Assembly: GCF_039526385.1 (NCBI RefSeq)
Contig: NZ_BAAAIX010000027.1
Location: forward strand, 69,496-133,495
Direction: 5' to 3'
Origin: Luteococcus peritonei
GTDB lineage: Bacteria; Actinomycetota; Actinomycetes; Propionibacteriales; Propionibacteriaceae
DNA length: 64,000 nucleotides
Both the position numbers and the translations under genes were made by a program. The notes below the pieces were generated by a model that saw only the letters and a program-made list of their open reading frames with translations, was not told the origin of the DNA and searched no databases. Of this stretch, positions 1 through 10,468 are shown one piece after another (within the stretch, counting starts at the first letter, position 1; each line of letters opens with the position of its first letter).

Positions 1-158
1 TCGGTGGCCTGCTCGATGGCGGCCAGCGCGTCGGCGGCGGCGGTCTCGGAGACCGCGCTGGTGCGCGCGAAGACCGAGTACATCGTGTAGTTGATGTCGG
101 AGTTGATGACCTCGGCGTCGATGCCGGCCTGCGGGTCGCTCTGGGGGCTTGCTGTCAT
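1..158 (-). CDS. hemQ: Coproheme decarboxylase HemQ (partial, N-terminal 52 residues)
   Basis: The ATG at 158 is preceded by a good ribosome site (GAGGAGAG in the complement), and the frame runs off the window's left edge. The visible residues include INSDINYTMYSVFAR, the typical start of actinobacterial HemQ (chlorite-dismutase fold). The family decarboxylates coproheme to protoheme in the last step of the coproporphyrin-dependent pathway. The gene lies 29 bp downstream of hemE on the same strand, so hemE-hemQ is probably one transcript. Only the N-terminus is visible, so catalytic residues cannot be checked. Assignment rests on the motif plus the hemE and hemH neighbours. Confidence 0.85.
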   Translation of the reverse strand, partial: MTASPQSDPQAGIDAEVINSDINYTMYSVFARTSAVSETAAADALAAIEQAT

Positions 159-187
159 GCTCTTCTCTCCTCGGATCGGGATGGGTG

Positions 188-1264
188 TCAGTCGGTGTGT
201 CCGGCCTCGGCGCGCAGTGCCGGGCCCTCGGTGTGGACCAGCTCGACGATGCGGGTCAGCACGTCGGGGTCGGTGCTGGGGGGCACGCCATGGCCCAGGT
301 TGACGATGTGGCCCGGGGCGACGGCGCCGCGACGGATCACCTCGCGCAGGCGCTCCGCCAGCACCTCCCAGGGCGCCAGCAGCAGGGCCGGGTCCAGGTT
401 GCCCTGCACGGCGTGCCCGGGCCCGATGCGACGGCTTGCGACGTCCAGCGGGGTGCGCCAGTCGACGCCCACCACCTCGGTGCCGGCCTCGGCCATCGCG
501 GGCAGCAGCTCGGCGGTGCCGACGCCGAAGTGGATCCGTGGCACCTCGCGCTCCAGGCCACCCAGCACCGCCTGGCTGTGCGGCAGCACGCGGGCCCGGT
601 AGTCCTCTTCCGCCAGCGCGCCGGCCCAGGAGTCGAAGAGCTGCACCGCCTGGGCCCCGGCGTCGACCTGGACCTGCAGGAAGGTGCGCGAGACCTGCGC
701 CAGCCGGCGGCACAGCTCGTCCCACAGCTCGGGATCGCCGGCCATCATGGACTTGGTGAGCGCGTGGTCCTTGCTGGGGCCGCCCTCGACCATGTAGCTG
801 GCCAGGGTGAAGGGTGCGCCGGCGAAGCCGATCAGCGGCGTGGCACCCAGCTCGCCCACCAGGCTGGTGATCGCCTCGGTGACGAAGCCCACCTGTGAGG
901 GGTCCAGTTCGCCGAGCTGGTCCAGGTCGGCGCGGGTGCGCACCGGGCGGGCGATCACCGGTCCGGTGCCGGCCACGATGTCGAGGTCGACGCCCATGGC
1001 CTTGAGCGGCAGCACGATGTCGGAGAAGAAGATGGCCGCGTCCACCCGATGCCGGCGCACCGGCTGCATGGTGATCTCGTGGATCATCCCGGGATCGCTG
1101 CAGGCGTCGAGCATCCGGGTGCCGACGCGCAGCTCGCGGTACTCCGGCAAGGAACGGCCGGCCTGACGCATGAACCAGACGGGCAGCCGGGTGCCCTGCC
1201 GGCCTCGGGCCGCGGCCACCAGGGCCGGCATGGACGACGGGGTCGGGTCTACGGGTGCGGTCAC
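188..1264 (-). CDS. hemE: Uroporphyrinogen decarboxylase HemE
   Basis: This 358-residue enzyme converts uroporphyrinogen III to coproporphyrinogen III in the cytosol. Its length matches the family (about 350). The signature FMRQAGRSLPEYR is at residues 31-43 and the substrate-binding Asp is in SDIVLPLKAMG near residue 82. The frame stays open further upstream, but similarity begins at VTAPVDPTPSSMPALV, so the GTG at 1264 is preferred over longer readings. It is followed by hemQ and faces a DUF3000 gene divergently across about 80 bp. Confidence 0.96.
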   Translation of the reverse strand: MTAPVDPTPSSMPALVAAARGRQGTRLPVWFMRQAGRSLPEYRELRVGTRMLDACSDPGMIHEITMQPVRRHRVDAAIFFSDIVLPLKAMGVDLDIVAGTGPVIARPVRTRADLDQLGELDPSQVGFVTEAITSLVGELGATPLIGFAGAPFTLASYMVEGGPSKDHALTKSMMAGDPELWDELCRRLAQVSRTFLQVQVDAGAQAVQLFDSWAGALAEEDYRARVLPHSQAVLGGLEREVPRIHFGVGTAELLPAMAEAGTEVVGVDWRTPLDVASRRIGPGHAVQGNLDPALLLAPWEVLAERLREVIRRGAVAPGHIVNLGHGVPPSTDPDVLTRIVELVHTEGPALRAEAGHTD

Positions 1265-1346
1265 GGGTTCGATCTTCCCACACCCGGTCCAAGGGGTCAC
1301 ACTGCGGCGAGTCTCTCCCGTTGTGGAGCGCCCGTTGCATAACCTC

Positions 1347-1940
1347 GTGGCTGTGAGCTCACCCTTTCCGCCCGATGCCGATGCAGACTTTGGTGCCCTG
1401 ACCCGGGAGCTGGAGGGATTCACCTGGCGTCCCGAGGTGGAGATCGAGCAGATTCCTTCCCCGCAACGCATCGCCCCCCATTCGGTGGCGGTGGCCGCGG
1501 ACGTGGTGAGCGGCGGCGAGGATGTCGGCAACGGCCGGCTGGTGCTGCTGCACGATCCCGCCGGGAACGAGGCCTGGCAGGGAACCCACCGCTGTGTCAC
1601 CTTCGCGCGTGCCGAGGTGGACCTGGAGATGGTCACCGATCCGCTGCTGGCCGAGGTGGGCTGGTCCTGGCTCACCGATGCCCTGGCCGACCACGGGGCC
1701 GACTACCTGGCCGCCTCCGGCACGGTGACCGCCGTCTCCAGCCGGTGCTTCGGCGGCATGCAGGACGAGCCGGACCGTGCCGAGGTGGAGATCCGCGCCT
1801 CCTGGACCCCGGTGATCGACGGCCCCACCGGTCTGACCCCGCACCTGGCCGCCTGGCAGGACCTGCTGTGCATGACGGCCGGGCTGCCCAGCCTGCCGCA
1901 GGGCATCGTGATGCTGGGCTCGCGCCAGGGGCGCACCCGA
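1347..1940 (+). CDS. DUF3000 family protein
   Basis: About 198 residues of the actinobacterial DUF3000 family, function unknown. Recognisable stretches are FTWRPEVEIEQIPSPQRIAPHS near the N-terminus and a C-terminal segment ending MLGSRQGRTR. The start is uncertain: GTG codons at 1347 and 1353 are both possible, and no strong Shine-Dalgarno is visible. The coding sequence is followed by TGA at 1941-1943, and the next gene (RNase D) starts inside that stop (ATGA at 1940), so the two are translationally coupled. The pairing DUF3000-rnd next to hemE is conserved in actinobacteria and suggests co-expression rather than a known joint function. Confidence 0.85.
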
Positions 1941-3229
1941 TGAGCGGGACGACGGTACCGCAGGAGGACTCGCAGGAGACCGTCGAGCTGCCGGTGCTGG
2001 ACCGTCCCCGCGACGGCCTGCCGGTGGTGGTGGACAGCCCCGAGGCCTTGGCCGCGGCCCAGGCCGCGCTGGTGGCCGGCAGCGGTCCGCTGGCGGTGGA
2101 CGCCGAGCGGGCGCAGGGTTTCCGCTACTCCGCCAAGGCCTACCTCTTCCAGTTCCGCCGTGAGGGTGCTGGCAGCTTCATCGTCGACCCCACTGCCTTC
2201 GAGCAGGGCCAGCAGGTGGCCCAGCTGGGCGGCTTCGGCGAGGCCCTGGCCGACGCCGAGTGGATCATCCACGCCGCCTCCCAGGACCTGCCCTGCCTGG
2301 TGGAGGCCGGCATGGTGCCGCGCACCGTCTTCGACACCGAGCTCGCCGGGCGTCTGCTCGGCCTGCCGCGGGTGGGCCTGGGCGCGATGATCGAGCAGTA
2401 CTTCGGGGTCCGGCTGCTCAAGGAGCACTCGGCCGCCGACTGGTCGCGCCGCCCGCTGCCCGAGGAGTGGCTGAACTACGCCGCCCTCGACGTGGAGCTG
2501 CTGGTGGAGCTGCGCAACCAGATGGCCGACGAGCTCGAGGCTGCGGGCAAGCTGGACTGGGCCCGCCAGGAGTTCGCCCACCTGGTGCAGCACTGCACCG
2601 ACGAGGTGGCGCCCCGCCCCGAGCGCTGGCGCCGCACCAATGGCATGCACCAGGTGCGCACCCCGCTGGCGCTGGCCGTGGTGCGCGAGCTGTGGACCGT
2701 GCGCGACGAGCTGGCCGTCAAGCTGGACAAGGCCCCTGGACGGCTGGTGCAGGACGCCGCGATCTGTGAGCTGGCCGCCCGCGCCGCCTCCACCCGACCC
2801 GCCCACGTGCCCACCAAGGACGAGCTGCGCGCCGTCAACGGCTTCAAGCGCCGCACCGCCCGCCAGTACGAGAACAACTGGCTGCAGGCGCTGGCCCGCG
2901 TCGAGCAGATGGGACCCAAGCAGTACCCCTCGATGCACGTGACGCCGGACGGTCCTCCCCCGCCGCGCAGCTGGGAACGCCGCCATCCCGAGGCCTTCGC
3001 CCGCTGGAACCGCGTGCGCCCCCGCACCCAGGAGATGGCCGAGGAGCTGGGCATGCCGCCGGAGAACCTGGTGAGCCCCGACACCCTGCGTCGGATCGCC
3101 TTCACTCCGCCCAGCCCGCTCGACGAGGCCGGCGTCGACGCCCGGCTGGCCGAACTGGGGGCCCGGGCCTGGCAGCGCGGCTTCCTGGTGCCGGTGCTCA
3201 CCGAGCTGCTGGCCGACCAGCAGGACTGA
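1940..3229 (+). CDS. rnd: Ribonuclease D (3'-5' exoribonuclease with HRDC domain)
   Basis: A 429-residue DEDDy exonuclease with a HRDC module, expected to trim RNA 3' ends. The DxE motif is AVDAERAQG (D54, E56). Exo II is IIHAASQDLPCL and Exo III is YAALDVELLVEL, with Tyr four residues before Asp. A HRDC-type region (AVVRELWTVRDELA onward) follows at about residues 230-310. The ATG overlaps the stop of the DUF3000 gene (ATGA). It ends 4 bp before the stop of dxs, which converges from the other strand, with no obvious terminator between them, so the two transcripts probably overlap at their 3' ends. Confidence 0.93.
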   Translation: MSGTTVPQEDSQETVELPVLDRPRDGLPVVVDSPEALAAAQAALVAGSGPLAVDAERAQGFRYSAKAYLFQFRREGAGSFIVDPTAFEQGQQVAQLGGFGEALADAEWIIHAASQDLPCLVEAGMVPRTVFDTELAGRLLGLPRVGLGAMIEQYFGVRLLKEHSAADWSRRPLPEEWLNYAALDVELLVELRNQMADELEAAGKLDWARQEFAHLVQHCTDEVAPRPERWRRTNGMHQVRTPLALAVVRELWTVRDELAVKLDKAPGRLVQDAAICELAARAASTRPAHVPTKDELRAVNGFKRRTARQYENNWLQALARVEQMGPKQYPSMHVTPDGPPPPRSWERRHPEAFARWNRVRPRTQEMAEELGMPPENLVSPDTLRRIAFTPPSPLDEAGVDARLAELGARAWQRGFLVPVLTELLADQQD

Positions 3230-3233
3230 GAGC

Positions 3234-5138
3234 TCAGGCCTGGTGCTGCTCGGCGGGCTGTCCCGCCTGCTGCGAGAGCCAGCAGCCCAGCACCTCTCGG
3301 GCGATGTCCGGCCCGGTGAGGCCGCACTCGGCCAACACCTGGCCACGGCTGGCGTGGTCCAGGAAGCGCTGCGGGATGCCGAAGCACATCAGCGGGGTGT
3401 CCACCCGCACCCGTCGCATCTCGTGCGAGAGGCGGGCACCCACGCCGCCGGCCACCATCGAGTCCTCGATGTTGACCACCAGCTGGTGGCGGGCGGCCAT
3501 GTCCACCAGGGCGGGGTTCACCGGCAGCGACCACAGCGGGTCGACGACGGTGGCGCGCACGCCCTGCTTGTCCAGCAGCGCGGCCACCTCGAGCGCCAGG
3601 CCCACGAACTGTCCGTGGCCCACCAGCAGCACCTCCGCCTGCTCGTCGTAGGCCACCAGGTCCATGCCCTCGGTGTGGCGTAGCGCCTCGATCGGGTCGG
3701 GCAGCTTCTCCTTGGACCAGCGCACCACGGTGGGGGCGTCGTCGACGCCCAGTGCGGTCTCCAGCGCCTCCTCCATGCGCTGCCGGTCACGGGGGCTGGA
3801 CAGCCGCAGGCCGGGCACGAGGCCGCAGATGCCCACGTCCCACATGCCGTTGTGGCTGGCGCCGTCCGGTCCCGTGACGCCGGCACGGTCCAGGCAGAAG
3901 GTGACGCCCTGACGGTGCATGGCCACGTCCATCAGCATCTGGTCGAAGGCGCGGTTCAGGAAGGTGGAGTAGACCGCCACGACGGGGTGCAGCCCGCCCG
4001 CGGCCAGGCCGGCGGCCGAGGTGACGGCGTGCTGCTCGGCGATGCCGACGTCGAAGACGCGGTCCGGGTAGACCTGGCTGAAACGCCCCAGACCCACCGG
4101 GTGCAGCATGGCGGCGGTGATGGCCACCATGGTGGGGAACTTCTCCCCCAGGCGCACCATGTGGTCGCTGAAGGCATCGGTCCAGGTGGCCTGGACCGCG
4201 GCGGAGAGCGGCTCGCCGGTGTGCTCGTCGATCTTGCCGACGGCGTGGAAGCGGTCCTGCTCGTTGTCCTCGGCGGCCTTGAAGCCGCGGCCCTTCTGGG
4301 TGATGCAGTGCACGATCACCGGGCCGCCGAAGTTCTTGGCGGCCTCCAGGCTGCGCTCCAGCGCCTCCAGGTCGTGGCCGTCCACCGGGCCGACGTACTT
4401 CAGCCCCAGGTCGGAGAACATGCCCTGCGGGGCCAGCACGTCCTTGAGGCCGGTCTTCATGCCGTGCAGCAGGTCGTAGGCCTGGCGACCGAAGAGCGGG
4501 GCGTTGTTGATCGCCCGCTTGGCCACCTCGAGGGTCTGCTCGTAGCGGCGGTCGGTGCGCAGGCCCGCCAGGTGGGCGGCCAGGCCACCGACCGTCGGGG
4601 TGTAGGAGCGGCCGTTGTCGTTGACCACCACCACCATGCGCAGGTCGTCCTGCACGGCCAGGTTGTTCAGGGCCTCCCAGGCCATGCCACCGGTGAGGGC
4701 ACCGTCGCCGATCACCGAGACCACGGTGCGCTGCTCGCCCTGCAGCCGGAAGGCCTTGGCCAGGCCCTCGCCCCAACTCAGCGAGGTGGAGGCGTGGGAG
4801 TTCTCCACCCAGTCGTGCTCGCTCTCGGCGCGCGAGGGGTAGCCGGACAGGCCACCCTGCTGGCGCAGGCCGGTGAAGGCCTCGGCGCGGCCGGTGAGGA
4901 TCTTGTGCACATAGCTCTGGTGCCCGGTGTCGAAGATCACCGGGTCGCTCGGGGAGTCGAAGACGCGGTGGATGGCCATGGTCAGCTCGACGACGCCCAG
5001 GTTGGGGCCCAGGTGGCCGCCGGTGCGGCTGACATTGGTCACCAGGAAGGCGCGGATCTCCCGTGCGAGGTCGTCGAGTTCGCTGCGCGACAGCCCTCGC
5101 AGGTCGGAGGGCTGCTTGATCTGGTCCAACAAAGCCAT
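3234..5138 (-). CDS. dxs: 1-deoxy-D-xylulose-5-phosphate synthase
   Basis: A 634-residue thiamine-diphosphate transketolase-like enzyme joining pyruvate and glyceraldehyde 3-phosphate, the first step of the MEP isoprenoid pathway. It begins MALLDQIKQPSDLRGLS, the classical Dxs N-terminus, so the ATG at 5138 is chosen although the frame is open upstream. The TPP-binding motif is VIGDGALTGGMAWEALNN. The pyrimidine-binding and C-terminal transketolase domains are full length. It is transcribed alone, convergent with rnd. Its product is the precursor supply for any carotenoid made by the genes near 55 kb. Confidence 0.97.
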   Translation of the reverse strand: MALLDQIKQPSDLRGLSRSELDDLAREIRAFLVTNVSRTGGHLGPNLGVVELTMAIHRVFDSPSDPVIFDTGHQSYVHKILTGRAEAFTGLRQQGGLSGYPSRAESEHDWVENSHASTSLSWGEGLAKAFRLQGEQRTVVSVIGDGALTGGMAWEALNNLAVQDDLRMVVVVNDNGRSYTPTVGGLAAHLAGLRTDRRYEQTLEVAKRAINNAPLFGRQAYDLLHGMKTGLKDVLAPQGMFSDLGLKYVGPVDGHDLEALERSLEAAKNFGGPVIVHCITQKGRGFKAAEDNEQDRFHAVGKIDEHTGEPLSAAVQATWTDAFSDHMVRLGEKFPTMVAITAAMLHPVGLGRFSQVYPDRVFDVGIAEQHAVTSAAGLAAGGLHPVVAVYSTFLNRAFDQMLMDVAMHRQGVTFCLDRAGVTGPDGASHNGMWDVGICGLVPGLRLSSPRDRQRMEEALETALGVDDAPTVVRWSKEKLPDPIEALRHTEGMDLVAYDEQAEVLLVGHGQFVGLALEVAALLDKQGVRATVVDPLWSLPVNPALVDMAARHQLVVNIEDSMVAGGVGARLSHEMRRVRVDTPLMCFGIPQRFLDHASRGQVLAECGLTGPDIAREVLGCWLSQQAGQPAEQHQA

Positions 5139-5284
5139 GGGGACCATCCTAGGTCCGTGGACACCTGCCCCATGCCCATCTCCGCTGACCGCGCACAAGT
5201 GTTGCCCAGAATCGCAGACCGACCGGGCTCCGGGCGCCCCCGTGGAGGCAGTCGGCTGCGACCCCGGTGCGGCGCTGCAGGCCG

Positions 5285-5764
5285 TCACAGCCGGGGCAGG
5301 AAGATGCGGCCGCGCAGCGTCTCCTCCACCAGCATCACCGCCCGGCGGACCCGCACCAGGCGGGCGCCCTCCGACTGGATGGCCTCGGTGGCACGGTCCA
5401 GCACGTCATTGTCCACGTACTCCCCCAGGCTGGCGCGGGCCGTGGCCAGCGCCTCACGCGAGGAGCGGATCTGGCCCTCGACGAATTCGGCCGCGAAGCG
5501 GGCCAGCACCACCGGATGGCGCCGCAGCACCGGGTAGCCGCGGTAGTCCGCCGGGCACTGGTCCAGCAGCCAGGCCACCGCGCTCTGCTCCCAGTCCGGC
5601 ACGCCGGGCGGCAGCACCTCCTGCGGCCAGCCCGGCGGCACGTAGACCTGCTGGCCGCGGTCCCCGGGGCGGGCGTCGCGAGGCACAGAGCGCAAGGAGC
5701 CACCGGCATGGAACTCCCCCGAGCCCTGCTGCTGGGGGTACTGCCTGAATGCCATGGCGGACAT
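5285..5764 (-). CDS. Conserved actinobacterial hypothetical protein under a predicted SOS promoter
   Basis: A 159-residue protein without a family I can name with certainty. The N-terminus is Gln/Gly-rich and probably disordered. From about residue 43 it has a conserved-looking core (VPPGWPQEVLPPGVPDWEQS, then LLDQCPADYRGYPVLRRHPV) and an Arg/Glu-rich helical C-terminus (VRRAVMLVEETLRGRIFLPRL, first part at about 137-147). No signal peptide or membrane segment is seen. The ATG at 5764 has a strong ribosome site (GGAGG, 6 nt away). Upstream lie a sigma70-like promoter (TTGCCC, 17 bp, TAGTAT) and a LexA-like palindrome overlapping the start of transcription. This points to induction by DNA damage. 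The role itself is unknown. Confidence 0.75.
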   Translation of the reverse strand: MSAMAFRQYPQQQGSGEFHAGGSLRSVPRDARPGDRGQQVYVPPGWPQEVLPPGVPDWEQSAVAWLLDQCPADYRGYPVLRRHPVVLARFAAEFVEGQIRSSREALATARASLGEYVDNDVLDRATEAIQSEGARLVRVRRAVMLVEETLRGRIFLPRL

Positions 5765-5774
5765 GACGCCTCCT

Positions 5775-5818
5775 TCGAATACATGTTCGATACTAGGTCG
5801 GGGTCGGACGATGGGCAA
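5775..5818 (-). promoter_or_regulatory. Promoter with LexA-like SOS box upstream of the 5285-5764 gene
   Basis: Read on the minus strand: -35 TTGCCC (5818-5813), 17-bp spacer, -10 TAGTAT (5795-5790), then TCGAACATGTATTCGA at 5790-5775. The last element matches the actinobacterial/Gram-positive LexA box (TCGAAC-N4-GTTCGA) at 11 of 12 defined positions, with A for G in the second half. It overlaps the last base of the -10 and the expected start site, which is where a repressor would block initiation. LexA control is inferred from consensus matching only. Confidence 0.72.
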
Positions 5819-5893
5819 TCCCCGCCGACGACCACCAGCCTGCAGGTCGGCACTGACAGTTTTTCGAAAGCCTGTGCGAGCCAGGAGATGCGG

Positions 5894-5929
5894 CAGGGCC
5901 GCACCCCGTCGAAGCGGGATGCGGCCCTG
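5894..5929 (-). terminator. Rho-independent-type hairpin downstream of acnA
   Basis: A 15-bp inverted repeat (CAGGGCCGCACCCCG with its complement, one G-T wobble) with a 6-nt loop sits 19 bp beyond the acnA stop. There is no long T run, which is common for GC-rich actinobacterial terminators. It separates acnA from the promoter of the 5285-5764 gene. Confidence 0.8.
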
Positions 5930-5947
5930 TCGTGGAACCGGTCTGGC

Positions 5948-8764
<2,817 letters not shown>

Positions 8765-8790
8765 GCATCACTCCTGATCGGACTAGCTCT

Positions 8791-8822
8791 GGCGCCTGCG
8801 CCAAAGTCTCTTGACATCAAGA
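8791..8822. promoter_or_regulatory. Two adjacent palindromes in the acnA upstream region (candidate operator)
   Basis: TCTTGACATCAAGA (8809-8822) is a perfect palindrome with 6-bp arms and a 2-bp centre. GGCGCCTGCGCC (8791-8802) has perfect 5-bp arms. Both lie 27-58 bp before the acnA ATG, where a repressor could act. The TCTTGA/TCAAGA half-sites resemble sites bound by dimeric winged-helix regulators, but I cannot name the protein. No clear -10 or -35 was assigned here. Confidence 0.5.
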
Positions 8823-8959
8823 TATCACGGTGGAACTCCCGTGACCATGGATTCGACCGAATCCGTGCACCGCCCAGTCTGCTACAGCCACCAGTCGGCT
8901 TCCAGCGCGGCGAGGGCCGAATTACGTGCCCATTTCGTGCCCTATTGGTGAGGCGCTGA

Positions 8960-9154
8960 CTAGGCCGTTCGCGCCGCCCCGGCGGCCTGCTCCCGGCGGT
9001 GTGCCAGCCGGTTGGCCTGCCACAGCTCGCGCATCTCGGGATCGTCCATCACCAGGTAGACCAGGCCGCAGTCCTGCGGTCCGGACACACCCATGTGGCA
9101 CAGCGTGCAGGGTTCCTGGTCGCGGATCGGGCACCGGGGTTGCGGCTTGCTCAT
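8960..9154 (-). CDS. Small cysteine-containing protein (DUF6767-like)
   Basis: A 64-residue protein with the pattern CPIRDQEPCTLCHMGVSGP followed shortly by DCGLVYLVMDDPEMRELW. Four Cys lie in the first 30 residues (C8, C16, C19, C29), including a CxxC, which suggests a metal-binding knuckle. I believe this matches a small actinobacterial family of unknown function (DUF6767), but that is from memory. It lies 67 bp upstream of the methyltransferase gene on the same strand, so the two may be co-transcribed. The conserved Cys spacing makes a spurious ORF unlikely. Confidence 0.7.
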   Translation of the reverse strand: MSKPQPRCPIRDQEPCTLCHMGVSGPQDCGLVYLVMDDPEMRELWQANRLAHRREQAAGAARTA

Positions 9155-9221
9155 GGACCCATTCTGGCGCGGCCCGCTCCCCCGCCCTCGGCCGGGGTCC
9201 CCTTGGGGCCGGGACCCGGCC

Positions 9222-10421
9222 TCAGCCCGCTGGCAGGAGCAGGGCGACGCACTCCACGTGGTGGGTCATCGGGAACAGGTCGAAGGCGCGGATCTCGGCC
9301 GCCTGGTAGCCCTGCTCGGCGAAGGTCTTGAGATCGCGGGCCAGGGCCGCGGGATCGCAGGCCACGTAGGCGATCGCCCGGGCACCCAGGCCCGCCAGGT
9401 GGGTGACCACCTGCGCCCCGGCGCCGGTGCGTGGCGGGTCGAGCACCACCAGGTCCACCTGCCGGGGCAGCTGGCGCAGCGCACGGGCCAGCGGAGCGGC
9501 GATGAAGCGTGCCTCGGGGACATTGCCGCGGGCCAGCTGGACCGCCTTCGGCGCCTGCTCCACCCCCACCACACGGGTGCCGGCATCACTCAGCCCGCCC
9601 GCGAACAGGCCGACACCGCAGTACAGGTCCAATGCCTGCTCGCCGCCTCGGGGCTGCAGCAGAGAGAGCACCACCTGCTGCAGGGTCTCGGCGGCACGCG
9701 GGTGCACCTGCCAGAAGCCGTCGGCACGCACCCGGTAGTCGCGGCCGCCCACCCGCTGCACCACGACCTGGGCGCCCTGCTCGCGTCCGGTCACCACGCG
9801 CGGCTCGCCGTCGGTGGGCACCACGACGCGGATCTCGTCGCCGGTGGCATCGCTCGCCAGCTGCCGCAGCGCCGCCACCTCGGGCACGGCGGGGCTGGCG
9901 ATCATGCAGCCCTGCTCCGGCAGCGGCACCATGGCGTGGGAGCGGTGCTCGCGCATGCCCACCACCGCCAGCTCCTGCAGCTCGTCGTGGTCCACCGCGA
10001 AGCGCGCCCGGGTGCGCCAGCCCTCGATGGGCTCGACGGCCTCCACGGAGCCGGTCCAGTCGATCCCGGCCAGGCGCTGCAACTGCTCGCGCACCACCGC
10101 GGTCTTGAGCGCGCGCTGGCCGGTCGGCGAGACGTGCTGGAAGTCACAGCCACCGCAGCCACCGGGACCGGCCACCGGACAGGGCGGCTGGACGCGCTCC
10201 GGGTCGGCCTGGAGCACCTCGACGGCGTCGGCGCGCCAGAAGGAAGGACGGGAGACATCGGTGAGCCGCACCATGACCCGCTCGCCGGGCAGGGCGTGCC
10301 GCACGAAGACCACGCGTCCCTCATGGCGTGCCACGCAGTGGCCGCCGTGCGCGACGGGACCCACCTCGAGCGGGCCGACGACGCTGCCGGGCAGCGGCGT
10401 GGGGGAAGCGGGATCGGGCAC
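9222..10421 (-). CDS. TRAM-domain 5-methyluridine RNA methyltransferase (TrmA/RlmD family)
   Basis: A 399-residue SAM-dependent RNA m5U methyltransferase. An N-terminal TRAM-like OB fold (about 10-70) is followed by a [4Fe-4S]-type cysteine set, CPVAGPGGCGGC (C81, C89, C92) with C172 as likely fourth ligand. The SAM-binding motif is DLYCGVGLF (265-273). LDPPRTG and YVACDP (catalytic C355) complete the active site. Whether the target is tRNA U54 or a 23S rRNA uridine cannot be told from sequence. It sits just downstream of the KimA-like transporter gene on the same strand, as in the M. tuberculosis Rv2689c-Rv2690c pair, 47 bp apart. Confidence 0.92.
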   Translation of the reverse strand: MPDPASPTPLPGSVVGPLEVGPVAHGGHCVARHEGRVVFVRHALPGERVMVRLTDVSRPSFWRADAVEVLQADPERVQPPCPVAGPGGCGGCDFQHVSPTGQRALKTAVVREQLQRLAGIDWTGSVEAVEPIEGWRTRARFAVDHDELQELAVVGMREHRSHAMVPLPEQGCMIASPAVPEVAALRQLASDATGDEIRVVVPTDGEPRVVTGREQGAQVVVQRVGGRDYRVRADGFWQVHPRAAETLQQVVLSLLQPRGGEQALDLYCGVGLFAGGLSDAGTRVVGVEQAPKAVQLARGNVPEARFIAAPLARALRQLPRQVDLVVLDPPRTGAGAQVVTHLAGLGARAIAYVACDPAALARDLKTFAEQGYQAAEIRAFDLFPMTHHVECVALLLPAG

Positions 10422-10468
10422 GGCAGGTCCTTCGTCTCGTCACCGGCCGGGTGGCCGGGCGCCCCAGC

